Assembly: GCF_007971025.1 (NCBI RefSeq)
Contig: NZ_CP042436.1
Coordinates: forward strand, 1,984,001-2,048,000
Direction of reading: 5' to 3'
DNA from: Mucilaginibacter ginsenosidivorans
GTDB lineage: Bacteria; Bacteroidota; Bacteroidia; Sphingobacteriales; Sphingobacteriaceae
DNA length: 64,000 nt
In this document: piece by piece, positions 26,098-38,552 of the stretch
Layout: the number at the start of each line of letters is the position of its first letter
Position numbering within the stretch: the stretch's first letter is position 1
Notes under the pieces: model-generated
The model's database searches: none
The model's input: the letters and a program-made list of their open reading frames with translations, nothing else
Told to the model about the DNA's origin: nothing
Translations under genes and position numbers: made by a program

Positions 26098-26463
26098 ATG
26101 GATAACAAGAAAACATTGGTATTGGGTGCGACACCTACCGAGGGACGTTACGCAAACCTGGCCGCCAACCGGCTGGTGCGCAGCGGGCACAGCATAGTGA
26201 ATGTAGGGGTGCGAACAGGCGAGGTGGCGGGTGTGCCTATTGAAAAGCCGGAAACCATTCACCGCGATATTGATACCATTACCTTATATGTAGGTCCGCA
26301 AAACCAAAAGGGGCTTTACAATTATATTTTGGAAACTAATCCCAAACGCATCATTTTTAACCCCGGTACCGAAAATTCCGAATTGCGCCGCATGGCTACA
26401 GAAAAAGGCATTGAAACAGAATATGCCTGTACGCTGGTATTGTTGTCGATAGGGCAGTATTAA
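26098..26463 (+). CDS. CoA-binding domain protein (YccU-like)
   Basis: A protein of 121 aa starting at the ATG at 26098; the upstream in-frame ATG lies in repeat sequence. It is a single Rossmann-like CoA_binding domain (KKTLVLGATPTEGRYANLAA, LYVGPQNQKGLYNYIL, then RIIFNPGTENSELRR). It resembles the CoA-binding part of succinyl-CoA synthetase but has no catalytic partner domain. Role unknown. Confidence 0.85.
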   Translation: MDNKKTLVLGATPTEGRYANLAANRLVRSGHSIVNVGVRTGEVAGVPIEKPETIHRDIDTITLYVGPQNQKGLYNYILETNPKRIIFNPGTENSELRRMATEKGIETEYACTLVLLSIGQY

Positions 26464-26524
26464 GGTTAGTGACTTTTGACTAGTTAACTAGCCTGGTAAA
26501 ATTCGGTTTCGTTATATTTGGATA

Positions 26525-27127
26525 ATGAAAATCTTAACCTACTGCATTATTCCGGTAATATTGCTGTTCTTGTTGTCGATCAAAATTCAAGCCCAGGCAG
26601 TAAAACCGACGGATAATGCAGCTTTATTCCTCAAAAAAAGGACAGACAGTATTTCAAATTACATCCTAAAACACAATAAGCGACTTATCATATTTGCCAA
26701 AATACCAAATAAAAAAAATCCTGTGAGGGTAATAGGTGATAAGTGGCCGGATGATGCTGAGTATTCATATAATATATTAAAAGACAGTGCAGGAAGGGTA
26801 ATTTTCATAGCGGAGATGCCTTATAGTGAAAGTGGAGATTGGTACATTGAATACCGGCATTATTTTGATAATTCTGGCAATACCGTAGCCTTTAAGCGTA
26901 TAACAAATGTTTTTGATAATGATGTTAAGGATGGCGTAATCTATGAGACACTTACTAACTACTATTTGCCTAATCTTAAACTGAAAGATAAGATTTACAC
27001 TTTAACAAGTAAAGACGGAAAAAATATAAAGAACAATGGGCATGTAGATGTCTATCATTATCCCTATCATATATACAAGAACGCAAACGAGTGTCTGGAA
27101 GCTTATCATATTGTTCTAAATAAATAG
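26525..27127 (+). CDS. Secreted protein of unknown function
   Basis: A protein of 200 aa with a signal peptide (MKILTYCIIPVILLFLLSI, cleavage near IQAQA). I recognise no family. The mature part is rich in lysine, asparagine and tyrosine. The gene is clearly more AT-rich than its neighbours, which suggests recent acquisition or relaxed selection. TATATTTG at 26513-26520 lies 4 bp before the start codon and fits a -7 box, without a good -33 box. Confidence 0.55.
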   Translation: MKILTYCIIPVILLFLLSIKIQAQAVKPTDNAALFLKKRTDSISNYILKHNKRLIIFAKIPNKKNPVRVIGDKWPDDAEYSYNILKDSAGRVIFIAEMPYSESGDWYIEYRHYFDNSGNTVAFKRITNVFDNDVKDGVIYETLTNYYLPNLKLKDKIYTLTSKDGKNIKNNGHVDVYHYPYHIYKNANECLEAYHIVLNK

Positions 27128-27162
27128 AAAGCTTTCGGTTTTTAGCCTTCTGCTTTAGAAAA
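27128..27162. repeat. Heptamer array over the RsmF-type stop codon
   Basis: Units read AAAGCTT, TCGGTTT, TTAGCCT, TCTGCTT, TAGAAAA. On the minus strand the array encodes the final residues SKAEG and the TAA stop (27142-27144) of the methyltransferase gene. Confidence 0.65.
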
Positions 27163-28515
27163 TATCCTAATCTCCTTCGGATAATAATTATTAATTCGAT
27201 TGGGCAATAGTTTCGCCCAGCCCAAAGGATGGCCGTCGTAAGTCATCAGACTCCAGCCTTTATCGTTTATAATCAGATCAGTGATATTATCCCGCCGCAG
27301 GTACTGGATAGCCTGCTCTTTAGTTAGTTCAGTTTGCAGAGATTGGTTTTTGTTTATTATGAGGCTCAGGGCCAGTTCATGGTCTGGTATTAGATCGCGC
27401 CCGGCCAGTTTGCCAATACGTACCCCCGATTTTTTGAGATACAGAAATTGGGATAAGGTAGCCAGGCTTTCCTTATGCACTTTATCTATGGCCAGCCAGT
27501 CTTCGTTTACCTTAAAGTAATAATGGTTATCAGCGTCATTAAGATAAGGCTTTACCAGGTCGGCTTCTTTGTAGTTGGCCTTTTGCTGCTCCTTGTATTT
27601 GGTGTTGGGCATTTCGCCTGTATTCTCCTTTTTTCGCAGGCAGGCGGCAAACAGGCCTTCGCCCTTTACTTTGCCAGGATAAAATCGGTAGCCCCATGCT
27701 TGGTGCGCGTCCGACCGGCTCTCCACGATACCCCATTCGGATTGTATGGGTATTTGAATACTCTCCAGCTCAAACGTATCACAAAGCCAATCCAATATAT
27801 TCTCATTTTCTGCTACCGAATAAGAGCAGGTACTATATATAAGGTAACCATCTTCTTTTAAGGCTGGGTAAACATCGGCCAGGATACGTTCCTGGCGCTG
27901 CTGACACAGGTTAACATTCGCTTTGCTCCATTCGTTCATCGCATCCGGGTCCTTGCGGAACATGCCTGAGCCCGAACAAGGCGCATCAACCAATATTATA
28001 TCGAAGAACCCTTTCAATCGGCTAAAATCTTTCGGGTCGTTATTGGTAACGATGGTATTGGATGGCCCCCAGCGCGTCAGGTTATCTGTAAGCACCGGCA
28101 CGCGTGTTTTGATGATCTCGTTGGCAACTAATAGGTCATTGCTTTTTAAGGCCGAACTGATCAGCGTGCTTTTGCCCCCGGGCGCTGCGCAAAGGTCGAG
28201 CGCTTTAGCAGGCTCATCACCTTTTATATGATTAAGAATATGCCCTATGAACATGGACGATGCTTCCTGTACATAATAACACCCGGCGTGAAATAAGGGA
28301 TCGAATGTAAAAGAAGGGCGGCTATCCAGGTAGTAGCCTTCGCCGCACCAGGGAACGTGGTTGCCGGTGGGAGGGGGTATTTTCTTAAACGGATTGAGCC
28401 GGATGGAGGTTGGCGCGTCCGCAGATTGGTGCGCTTCGATAAAATTTTCGCGGTCAAAACCAGGCGATCCGGATAATTGTGAAAGAAAATTTGGCGGAAA
28501 TCCGGGAGCGTTCAT
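27142..28515 (-). CDS. RsmF/NSUN-type rRNA (cytosine-5-)-methyltransferase
   Basis: A protein of 457 aa from the ATG at 28515 (MNAPGFPPNFLSQLSG). An N-terminal segment is followed by the SAM-binding core with ALDLCAAPGGKSTLI near residue 110. The two catalytic cysteines lie in DAPCSGSGMFR near 187 and STCSYSVAENE near 235. The C-terminal region (about 300-457) resembles the RsmF RNA-binding tail. It would methylate C5 of a 16S rRNA cytidine using SAM. The gene lies next to the rRNA operon but is transcribed away from it. A TATCTTTG box at 28525-28532 leaves only a 9-base leader, which supports this start over the upstream TTG. Confidence 0.88.
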   Translation of the reverse strand: MNAPGFPPNFLSQLSGSPGFDRENFIEAHQSADAPTSIRLNPFKKIPPPTGNHVPWCGEGYYLDSRPSFTFDPLFHAGCYYVQEASSMFIGHILNHIKGDEPAKALDLCAAPGGKSTLISSALKSNDLLVANEIIKTRVPVLTDNLTRWGPSNTIVTNNDPKDFSRLKGFFDIILVDAPCSGSGMFRKDPDAMNEWSKANVNLCQQRQERILADVYPALKEDGYLIYSTCSYSVAENENILDWLCDTFELESIQIPIQSEWGIVESRSDAHQAWGYRFYPGKVKGEGLFAACLRKKENTGEMPNTKYKEQQKANYKEADLVKPYLNDADNHYYFKVNEDWLAIDKVHKESLATLSQFLYLKKSGVRIGKLAGRDLIPDHELALSLIINKNQSLQTELTKEQAIQYLRRDNITDLIINDKGWSLMTYDGHPLGWAKLLPNRINNYYPKEIRIFSKAEG

Positions 28516-28524
28516 ATTCGTTTT

Positions 28525-28532
28525 CAAAGATA
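28525..28532 (-). promoter_or_regulatory. TATCTTTG -7 box of the RsmF-type gene
   Basis: A minus-strand match to TAnnTTTG, ending 9 bases before the ATG. No convincing -33 box was found. Confidence 0.4.
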
Positions 28533-28730
28533 CGAAACAGCGGGTTGTGATAAATTGGTTTTCGGTGATAATTCATACTGCTTAGTTTACAACAGGTTAA
28601 ACATTAATTTAACATTTCTTTTGGCAGGTCGCGGGATTCTCCTTACATTTGTCTCCCCTTCCACAAAAAGGGTTGTTTTTTGAAAGATTCGGAGTAAAGA
28701 AAATATATTTGAAAAAAGTGAAAATAGCAC

Positions 28731-28762
28731 TTGACACGTATACTAAATTATTCCCATCTTTG
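28731..28762 (+). promoter_or_regulatory. rRNA operon promoter
   Basis: TTGACA at 28731-28736 and CATCTTTG at 28755-28762 are separated by 18 bp, fitting the Bacteroidota -33/-7 consensus with one deviation in the -7 box. An A-rich upstream tract (28694-28726) resembles an UP element. It lies about 410 bp before 16S with no gene between. Confidence 0.75.
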
Positions 28763-29171
28763 CAGCCGCTTCGGTAACGAGGCAAATAGCTAAAAAATTT
28801 AAATCCTGCGGGATTTTAAATAAAAGTTCACTGCGACAGTGAACGATAAAAGTTCTTTAAGAAACTGAGATAATCAACAGCGCAGCGGGGCTGATTGAAG
28901 AGGAGTCGTAAGTCGGGAGTCTTAAGTCGTAAGATTTGAGGTGAATGATTGGGCTGCAGGCCTTAGTTGAGAAACGGAGGTTAGTGGTAAAGACGAGAAT
29001 AGATCAGCACTGTCAATTTAAGAAGGATAGGAAGACTGTAAAGAATACAAAGGTGAAAGGTGAAAAGTGAATGGTGAATGCAAATTCACTATTGACCACA
29101 GCCCGATCACCGAACAAGAACAGATTTCTATTAATGAGTAATAGAGTCTGGATACAAACAAAACATTATAC
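28763..29171 (+). other. rRNA operon leader with heptamer blocks and processing stems
   Basis: No gene is present. It contains the 5' half of the outer 16S stem (28870-28886, ATAATCAA then GCGCAGC), a heptamer block at 28903-28937 (GAGTCGT, AAGTCGG, GAGTCTT, AAGTCGT, AAGATTT) and another at 29052-29096 (GGTGAAA, GGTGAAA, AGTGAAT, GGTGAAT, then others). The 16 bases at 29066-29081 are perfectly complementary to 30758-30773 in the 16S trailer. Confidence 0.8.
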
Positions 29172-30691
<1,520 letters not shown>

Positions 30692-31070
30692 CTGGAGCAG
30701 TATTTCCGAAGAGTTGAAAGGCAGAAAGGTAAAAGGCGAAAGGTAGTATGTCGCAAGGCATTCACCATTCACTATTGACCATTGACCATTCACTCACCTT
30801 ATAAAGCGATAGTAAAACTGCTGCGCTTGATTATTTCATATATTATTAAATAGATGTGAGAAATTAGATATGAGACATGAGACAGGATGCAAATCAGACT
30901 CAGGACTCAAATCTCAAGACTCAGATCTAAAAAAAGGAAACCCAGGAAGATGAAGCCATCAGGGTGGGGCCTGACCTGAGGGGGAGGGACACTTAGAGTG
31001 GCAGTAGCAGTAGCAGCAGCAGTAGGCAGAAAAGTCCTGCAACTGCAACTGGAGACTGCAACTAATAAAG
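30692..31070 (+). repeat. 16S to tRNA-Ile spacer made largely of heptamer blocks
   Basis: Blocks are: 30713-30747 (GTTGAAA, GGCAGAA, AGGTAAA, AGGCGAA, AGGTAGT), 30759-30797 (CATTCAC, CATTCAC, TATTGAC, CATTGAC, CATTCAC), 30855-30931 (TGTGAGA to ATCTAAA, eleven units, changing from TGAGA words to CTCAA words halfway) and a GTAGCA/CTGCAACT stretch at 31000-31062. The segment GCTGCGCTTGATTAT at 30820-30834 is the 3' half of the outer 16S processing stem. Confidence 0.85.
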
Positions 31071-31145
31071 AGTCCCGTAGCTCAGTTTGGTTAGAGCACT
31101 ACACTGATAATGTAGGGGTCAGCAGTTCAAATCTGCTCGGGACTA
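31071..31145 (+). tRNA. tRNA-Ile (GAT anticodon)
   Basis: Acceptor arms AGTCCCG and CGGGACT pair fully. The anticodon GAT is at 31106-31108 in the loop CTGATAA, and the T-arm has TTCAAATC. The 3' CCA is not encoded (ACA follows the acceptor). The starting A-U pair in the acceptor is unusual but consistent. It lies in the 16S-23S spacer as in most Bacteroidota. Confidence 0.96.
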
Positions 31146-31153
31146 CATTTGGA

Positions 31154-31237
31154 GCAGAAAGCAAAAAGCCGAAAGCATCAGGATGAAAGGGAGAAGGAAA
31201 AAAGCTTTAAGCTTTGGACTTTCAGCTTTCAGCATCA
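31154..31237. repeat. Complementary heptamer blocks between the two tRNA genes
   Basis: Twelve units change from GCAGAAA, GCAAAAA, GCCGAAA, GCATCAG, GATGAAA on the left to AGCTTTA, AGCTTTG, GACTTTC, AGCTTTC, AGCATCA on the right. The halves are complementary, so the inter-tRNA spacer can form a long hairpin. Confidence 0.85.
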
Positions 31238-31241
31238 ACTA

Positions 31242-31318
31242 GGGGGATTAGCTCAGCTGGCTAGAGCATCTGCCTTGCACGCAGAGGGTCAACGGTTCGA
31301 ATCCGTTATTCTCCACCA
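31242..31318 (+). tRNA. tRNA-Ala (TGC anticodon)
   Basis: Acceptor arms GGGGGAT and ATTCTCC pair (with G-U pairs). The D-arm has GCTCAGCTGG, the anticodon TGC is at 31276-31278, and the T-arm is GGTTCGAATCC. The 3' CCA is encoded (31316-31318). Standard position after tRNA-Ile. Confidence 0.97.
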
Positions 31319-31592
31319 TGCTTGAGATGAGAGACGTGAGATATGAGATATGAGACAAAAGCGATAAGCAGTCTCAAATCTCAAATCTAATATCTCAAAT
31401 CTGCAAAGCAAAAAGTTCTTTGACATATTGGAAGAAGTTAAATTGAAGAGAAGACAACAGTAGGGATAGATCTGAGCTGTTAGATATGAGCTATAAGACA
31501 GATGCAAATCAGTCTCAATACTCAAATCTCAATACTCAAATCTCATCTCAAATAAAGACATACCATTACGAGCAAAAGGCGTAATCGGTAGA
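31319..31592 (+). repeat. tRNA-Ala to 23S spacer with heptamer blocks and the 23S stem
   Basis: 31324-31358 has TGAGATG, AGAGACG, TGAGATA, TGAGATA, TGAGACA and 31371-31405 has GTCTCAA, ATCTCAA, ATCTAAT, ATCTCAA, ATCTGCA, its complement in sense. 31471-31554 has twelve further units passing through CAGATGC AAATCAG at the centre. GACATATTGGAAGAAGTTA (31422-31440) is the 5' half of the 23S processing stem and pairs with 34604-34623. Confidence 0.85.
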
Positions 31593-34464
<2,872 letters not shown>

Positions 34465-34777
34465 CTTCGTGATGGAAAAATGGCAGAACCAAGAAGCAAG
34501 AGCCAGGAGCCAGGACATTGTCTTGATTCTTGAACCTTGACTCTTGGTTCTCAACAACACATCAACAGATAACAAACAAAAACTGTTGTACTTCTTTTCG
34601 AAATAACTTCTTCCAGTAATGTCTTAGATAGGAGACGTGAGATATGAGATGTGAGACAAAGTCTCCATAGCATAGCCACCGATCAGATCTAATAAAATAT
34701 CAGATAAGGATAGCAGACAGGGCCGCGGGACAATAAGTCTCAAATCTCACATCTAATATCTCAAATCTAAAAAGCAT
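34465..34777 (+). repeat. 23S to 5S spacer made of heptamer blocks
   Basis: 34482-34555 has GGCAGAA, CCAAGAA, GCAAGAG, CCAGGAG, CCAGGAC, then after 4 bases TCTTGAT, TCTTGAA, CCTTGAC, TCTTGGT, TCTCAAC, the complement in sense. 34625-34666 has TAGATAG, GAGACGT, GAGATAT, GAGATGT, GAGACAA, AGTCTCC, and 34735-34769 has AAGTCTC, AAATCTC, ACATCTA, ATATCTC, AAATCTA. TAACTTCTTCCAGTAATGTC (34604-34623) is the 3' half of the 23S stem. Confidence 0.85.
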
Positions 34778-34888
<111 letters not shown>

Positions 34889-34914
34889 TTTTATCACCTT
34901 TATGGTGTCAATCA

Positions 34915-34946
34915 GAAGCCTTGTAGGAAACTACAGGGCTTTCTTG
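34915..34946 (+). terminator. rRNA operon terminator
   Basis: AGCCTTGTAG and CTACAGGGCT form a 10-bp stem (with a G-U pair) closed by a GAAA tetraloop, followed by TTTCTTG. It lies 27 bp after 5S. A small hairpin CACC-TTTAT-GGTG precedes it. Confidence 0.9.
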
Positions 34947-35035
34947 TTTATTGCATCTTTTACTGGTGCAGTGATAACAGCGACTGCAGGTCGAATTCTC
35001 GAAAGTCGCGATAAGCAAATGTGTATATTTAAATT

Positions 35036-36445
35036 ATGAATATAAAACATCAAGAAATAGAAATACCTCCCAATAATCCATTTAAAAACTGCAAGTTAGG
35101 AAGAAGAAAATATGGCGAACTTCTTACAGATATAGTAGAAACTTATTCTGATGGATTTGTAATTTCAATTGATAATCAATGGGGTTCTGGCAAAACCACG
35201 TTTGTGAAAATGTGGAAGCAACATTTAGAAAATGAAGAATTTAAGACACTATATTTTAACGCTTGGGTAAACGATTTTGATGGGAGCCCTCTAATAGCAA
35301 TATTGTCGGAATTACGTACGATTGTTTCTAACAAAAAAGTAAAAACTTTTGATGATTTATTATCAAAAGGCGCAATTATAACGAAGAATGTATTACCAGG
35401 AATTGCAAAAGCAATTGCAAAAAAATACATCGATATGGATGCAGTATCTGATGCAATAGAAGAAGCTACAAAATCCGCTGCGGAAATTTTAAAAGATGAT
35501 ATTGATGAGTATTTAAATAAAAAAAACGGACTGATTGATTTTAAAGTCGAGCTAGCGGACTTTATCCAAAAAAACACAAATGGCAAACCCTTAATATTTA
35601 TTGTAGATGAGTTGGATAGGTGTCGACCCAATTATGCGGTAGAAATACTGGAAAATATAAAGCATTTTTTTAGTGTAAAAGGAATAGTGTTTGTATTATC
35701 TATAGACAAAGCACAATTGGGGAATGCGATAAAAGGATTTTATGGTAGCGATTTGATCGATTCTAATGAATACCTGAGAAGATTTATTGATATAGAGTAT
35801 CATATACCCGAACCCGATCGTGACATGTTCACGAGGTATTTATGCGATTACTATGAATTCGATGAATTTTTTAATGCCAACGAAAGAAAACACCGAGACT
35901 TGGCAGACGACAAGAATAGATTTTTAGATATTGCGAATATACTTTTCGAAAGCCATAATTCTAGTTTAAGGCAGCAAGAAAAAATCGTTTCTCATGCGAG
36001 GGTGACTCTCAATACGTTTCCAAAGACAAACTATATTTTTCCAGACGTATTCGTGGTGCTAATTTTTTTAAGAGATATGTATAAAGATTTTTACTGGGAA
36101 ATAAGGAACAGAAAACTAACGCCACAACAATTCGTAGATAAACTCCAAGGAGTGCTACCACCCATATCTGATAATTTTAATATTTCTTCGCTTATTTATC
36201 TGGCAGCACGGATAATTAATTTCTATCACACTTATTATCAGGAGGTCAATTACTCTTCCAAGATCATCGATCGGGATGAAAAAACAGGAGAAAAAATATT
36301 GTTAATTACATCGTTATTCCCAGCCTCTTACGATAAGGCCTTTTTGGAGGCTCTTGATCAACCAGCTTTTCGTTCTGAGAATGGGGTTAGAATTAGTTAC
36401 CTGCTGAATAAGATAGATTTGTTGGAGAATTTTTTAGATACCTAA
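35036..36445 (+). CDS. KAP-family P-loop NTPase
   Basis: A protein of 469 aa. Walker A is NQWGSGKTTFVKMW near residue 48 and Walker B is LIFIVDELDRCRP near 190, followed by KHFFSVKGIVFVLSIDK and YLRRFIDIEYHIPEPD, all typical of KAP NTPases. No clear membrane helices are visible, unlike many KAPs. The gene is much more AT-rich than its surroundings. It is flanked by the complete 5S and by a 5S 3' remnant. KAP proteins include PifA of plasmid F, which excludes phage T7, so a defence role is a reasonable inference but is not shown. No partner gene is present. Confidence 0.85.
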   Translation: MNIKHQEIEIPPNNPFKNCKLGRRKYGELLTDIVETYSDGFVISIDNQWGSGKTTFVKMWKQHLENEEFKTLYFNAWVNDFDGSPLIAILSELRTIVSNKKVKTFDDLLSKGAIITKNVLPGIAKAIAKKYIDMDAVSDAIEEATKSAAEILKDDIDEYLNKKNGLIDFKVELADFIQKNTNGKPLIFIVDELDRCRPNYAVEILENIKHFFSVKGIVFVLSIDKAQLGNAIKGFYGSDLIDSNEYLRRFIDIEYHIPEPDRDMFTRYLCDYYEFDEFFNANERKHRDLADDKNRFLDIANILFESHNSSLRQQEKIVSHARVTLNTFPKTNYIFPDVFVVLIFLRDMYKDFYWEIRNRKLTPQQFVDKLQGVLPPISDNFNISSLIYLAARIINFYHTYYQEVNYSSKIIDRDEKTGEKILLITSLFPASYDKAFLEALDQPAFRSENGVRISYLLNKIDLLENFLDT

Positions 36446-36491
36446 CTTTGTCGCCCGCTAGTTGACCTAAATTGGCTTCGTACGGAGCACC

Positions 36492-36540
36492 TATGGTACT
36501 GTCCCGTACCTACGGGATGGGAGAGTAGGTCGGTGCCGAA
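36492..36540 (+). other. Truncated 5S rRNA 3' end (remnant)
   Basis: ATGGTACTG, a variant helix TCCCGTACCTACGGGA, and GGGAGAGTAGGTCGGTGCC repeat the 3' third of the 5S gene at 34848-34885; the 5' two thirds are missing. It is followed by AATTTTTT, a small hairpin CCGCCGTGGCGG and a terminator, the same order as after the real 5S but with different bases in the stems. Confidence 0.8.
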
Positions 36541-36567
36541 TTTTTTAACCGCCGTGGCGGAATCGAA

Positions 36568-36597
36568 AGTCTGTGCGCATTGCTTACGGGCTTTTTT
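36568..36597 (+). terminator. Terminator after the 5S remnant
   Basis: AGTCTGTG pairs with TACGGGCT through 8 base pairs including three G-U, and is followed by TTTTTTG. Position and layout mirror the rRNA operon terminator at 34915. Confidence 0.65.
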
Positions 36598-36611
36598 GTT
36601 TATGGTCAATG

Positions 36612-36630
36612 CCTGCCTATCGCAGGCAGG
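36612..36630. repeat. CCTGCCTATCGCAGGCAGG hairpin
   Basis: An intergenic palindrome with CCTGC and GCAGG arms. The 15 bases CTGCCTATCGCAGGC recur at 36885-36899 inside the neighbouring gene. Confidence 0.75.
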
Positions 36631-36710
36631 GTCAATAGTCAACTGTGGTGCGGTGTCTGAAAGTCCGGTACACTAAGGGGAAACTGGGTTGGGTTGATCA
36701 AACCACGGAC

Positions 36711-37025
36711 TTAAGACTCAGTACTCCCTCCCAACCCCATATTGATCTCCGTTGCCAGCAATCCGCTGCCGCCGCCAAAATGCTGTATGATGGGGGTGCC
36801 TGGATGGCGTTCGGCGATAGCTTTGCGCAGGTTCGCTTCTGAATCCTCATCCACCCCGCCGCCTATCAGCACCAGGTCGAAACGCTGCCTATCGCAGGCG
36901 CTGATAGCGGCATCATCGGTCAGGCAGGCGGTGGCGTGCCATTTGGGGTTGTTGTTTATCAGCCGCTCTATAGTATTCAATATCTGTTCGTTACGGCCAA
37001 TTACCAGTATCTGCGTTTTTTCCAT
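36711..37025 (-). CDS. Small receiver-like (CheY-fold) protein, degenerate
   Basis: A protein of 104 aa. The start is the ATG at 37025 (MEKTQILVIGRNEQIL), since TATATTTG at 37030-37037 on the minus strand looks like its -7 box. The order of strands and helices (QILVIG, then FDLVLIGGG, then PIIQHFGG) resembles a response-regulator receiver domain, but the usual phosphoacceptor Asp is replaced, as FDLVLIGGG lacks the D at the strand end. It may be a ligand-binding or pseudo-receiver protein. Residues near 58-62 (ACDRQR) come from a dispersed palindrome. Confidence 0.55.
   Translation of the reverse strand: MEKTQILVIGRNEQILNTIERLINNNPKWHATACLTDDAAISACDRQRFDLVLIGGGVDEDSEANLRKAIAERHPGTPIIQHFGGGSGLLATEINMGLGGSTES
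36885..36899. repeat. CTGCCTATCGCAGGC palindrome inside a gene
   Basis: Identical over 15 bases to the intergenic hairpin 36612-36630. It is read in frame on the minus strand as part of the small receiver-like protein. Confidence 0.7.
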
Positions 37026-37092
37026 AACACAAATATACCGGGCAACGGCAGCAATTACCGTAGCAGGAATGTAAAAATAGATGTTGTGACAC

Positions 37093-38328
37093 TTATCGAT
37101 GAGGGCCGATAAATTCGTTGATGGCTTGCAGGTAATGGCAGCCGGGCTGATTTTGGCTCTGCATCCTTCCGGCCACGCCATTGATTACCTGTTGTATCCT
37201 TTGCTCCGCTGCGATGTACGGGCAGCGTGTTTGCGGGTTATTTAGCTCGCGGTTATGTATATCGGCAATTTTTTTGAGGGTTCCCTTTATCGCGTTCAGC
37301 ACCGGCGCGTTGCGGCGCATGCGGCACCATTCCATAAATTGCTCCTGGTGTTTGGCAATAATCTTCATCGCCACAGGCACTTCAGCTTCACGTTTTTTCA
37401 ACGTGGCGTCTTTCAGTTTTGAGAGTTCGTCCACATTCACCAATGTAACATTTGCAAGCTCCCTTGCCGAAGCTTCTACATTATTAGGTACCGAAAGGTC
37501 GATGATCAGTTTGTCGCCGGCATTTTCCAGGTGACTTCTTAAAATAGCGGGCTCATCGGCGCTGCTTGCTACCAGTACGATATCGGCATTACGAACCTGC
37601 CGGCTCAATTCATCCAGCGGGGCATGGTTCAGTCCAAGTTCTTTTGCCAGCTGTATGGCTTTATCTTCCGACCGGTTGATGAGGGTAATGTTTCTTGTTC
37701 CTAAATAATCCACCAGGTTTTTGCAGGTATTGCGGCCTATCTTGCCCGTGCCAACCAGCACGATGTTGCAGTGTTCGTAGTTGATCACATGTTCTTTTAT
37801 ATACTGCACCGCAGCAAATGAAACCGAAACAGTTCCGCCGCTAAGCGCCGTATTGGTTCTGATCTCTTTTGACGATTGCAGCGCGGCATTTACCAGGCGT
37901 TCCATAAAGCAATTAATGCCACCACGTTCTTTCGAAAATTTTACCGCCTGTTTAAGCTGACCTACAATTTCATAATCGCCTAATAACTGCGAATCAAGTC
38001 CGGCGCCAACGCTAAACAAATGTTCTACCGCCTCGCGGCCTTTTTTAATGTAGGCTGTTTTTGTAAATGTGACTGCATCGCCCTGGGCGTGGCTGCAAAG
38101 CAGGCTTACAAGCTCGCTGGCATTATCGGCCATACCATATATCTCGGTGCGGTTACAGGTAGACAGGATGAACACGGACACTATACCCTGTTCGGCTGCT
38201 GCCTGCAATATGCCTTCATAGTGTTCGCTGCTGATGGAAAACATCCCGCGTGTAGCTGCATCTGTCTTTTTATAGTTGATGCCGGCAACACAGAAGTTCG
38301 AAATATCGGATGGCTTGTTTGTTTGCAT
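37093..38328 (-). CDS. hemA: Glutamyl-tRNA reductase
   Basis: A protein of 411 aa that reduces Glu-tRNA(Glu) to glutamate-1-semialdehyde, the first step of C5 haem synthesis. The catalytic cysteine is C58 in STCNRTEIYG. The linker is followed by the NADPH-binding segment VLVGTGKIGRNTCKNL near residue 190 and the C-terminal dimerisation helices. The length is normal. hemL and other haem genes are not adjacent. The small receiver-like gene lies downstream on the same strand after 67 bp and has its own promoter-like box. Confidence 0.95.
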   Translation of the reverse strand: MQTNKPSDISNFCVAGINYKKTDAATRGMFSISSEHYEGILQAAAEQGIVSVFILSTCNRTEIYGMADNASELVSLLCSHAQGDAVTFTKTAYIKKGREAVEHLFSVGAGLDSQLLGDYEIVGQLKQAVKFSKERGGINCFMERLVNAALQSSKEIRTNTALSGGTVSVSFAAVQYIKEHVINYEHCNIVLVGTGKIGRNTCKNLVDYLGTRNITLINRSEDKAIQLAKELGLNHAPLDELSRQVRNADIVLVASSADEPAILRSHLENAGDKLIIDLSVPNNVEASARELANVTLVNVDELSKLKDATLKKREAEVPVAMKIIAKHQEQFMEWCRMRRNAPVLNAIKGTLKKIADIHNRELNNPQTRCPYIAAEQRIQQVINGVAGRMQSQNQPGCHYLQAINEFIGPHR

Positions 38329-38489
38329 GGTTAGTTTAGATACGCGGCAAATAACCTAAAGGTTATCGCCCTTATAAAATACATCGTTTTGGTTTTCCCT
38401 GATTTCACGATCTCAAATATCAGGGCTAAAAAGGTATTGCCGCGTGATTTGAAGTCGGTAAAAAAATGATATGGATCATTTTTAAAAAA

Positions 38490-38525
38490 GAAGCGGGCCG
38501 GGAAAACTCAACCCAAACCCGCTTC
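38490..38525 (-). terminator. Terminator of the globin-like lipoprotein gene
   Basis: GAAGCGGG and CCCGCTTC form an 8-bp stem. On the minus strand TTTTTTAAAAA follows. It lies 28 bp after the lipoprotein stop codon at 38553. Confidence 0.85.
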
Positions 38526-38552
38526 ATCCACTTCACAGCATTCAAGAGTATT

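Noticed and set aside
31324..31405. Repeat-spacer array that might be a CRISPR
   Set aside because: Units are 7 bp, contiguous and degenerate, without unique spacers, and no cas genes are present.
35036..36445. KAP gene as part of a multi-gene defence island
   Set aside because: No second defence gene, integrase or restriction gene is adjacent; it stands alone.
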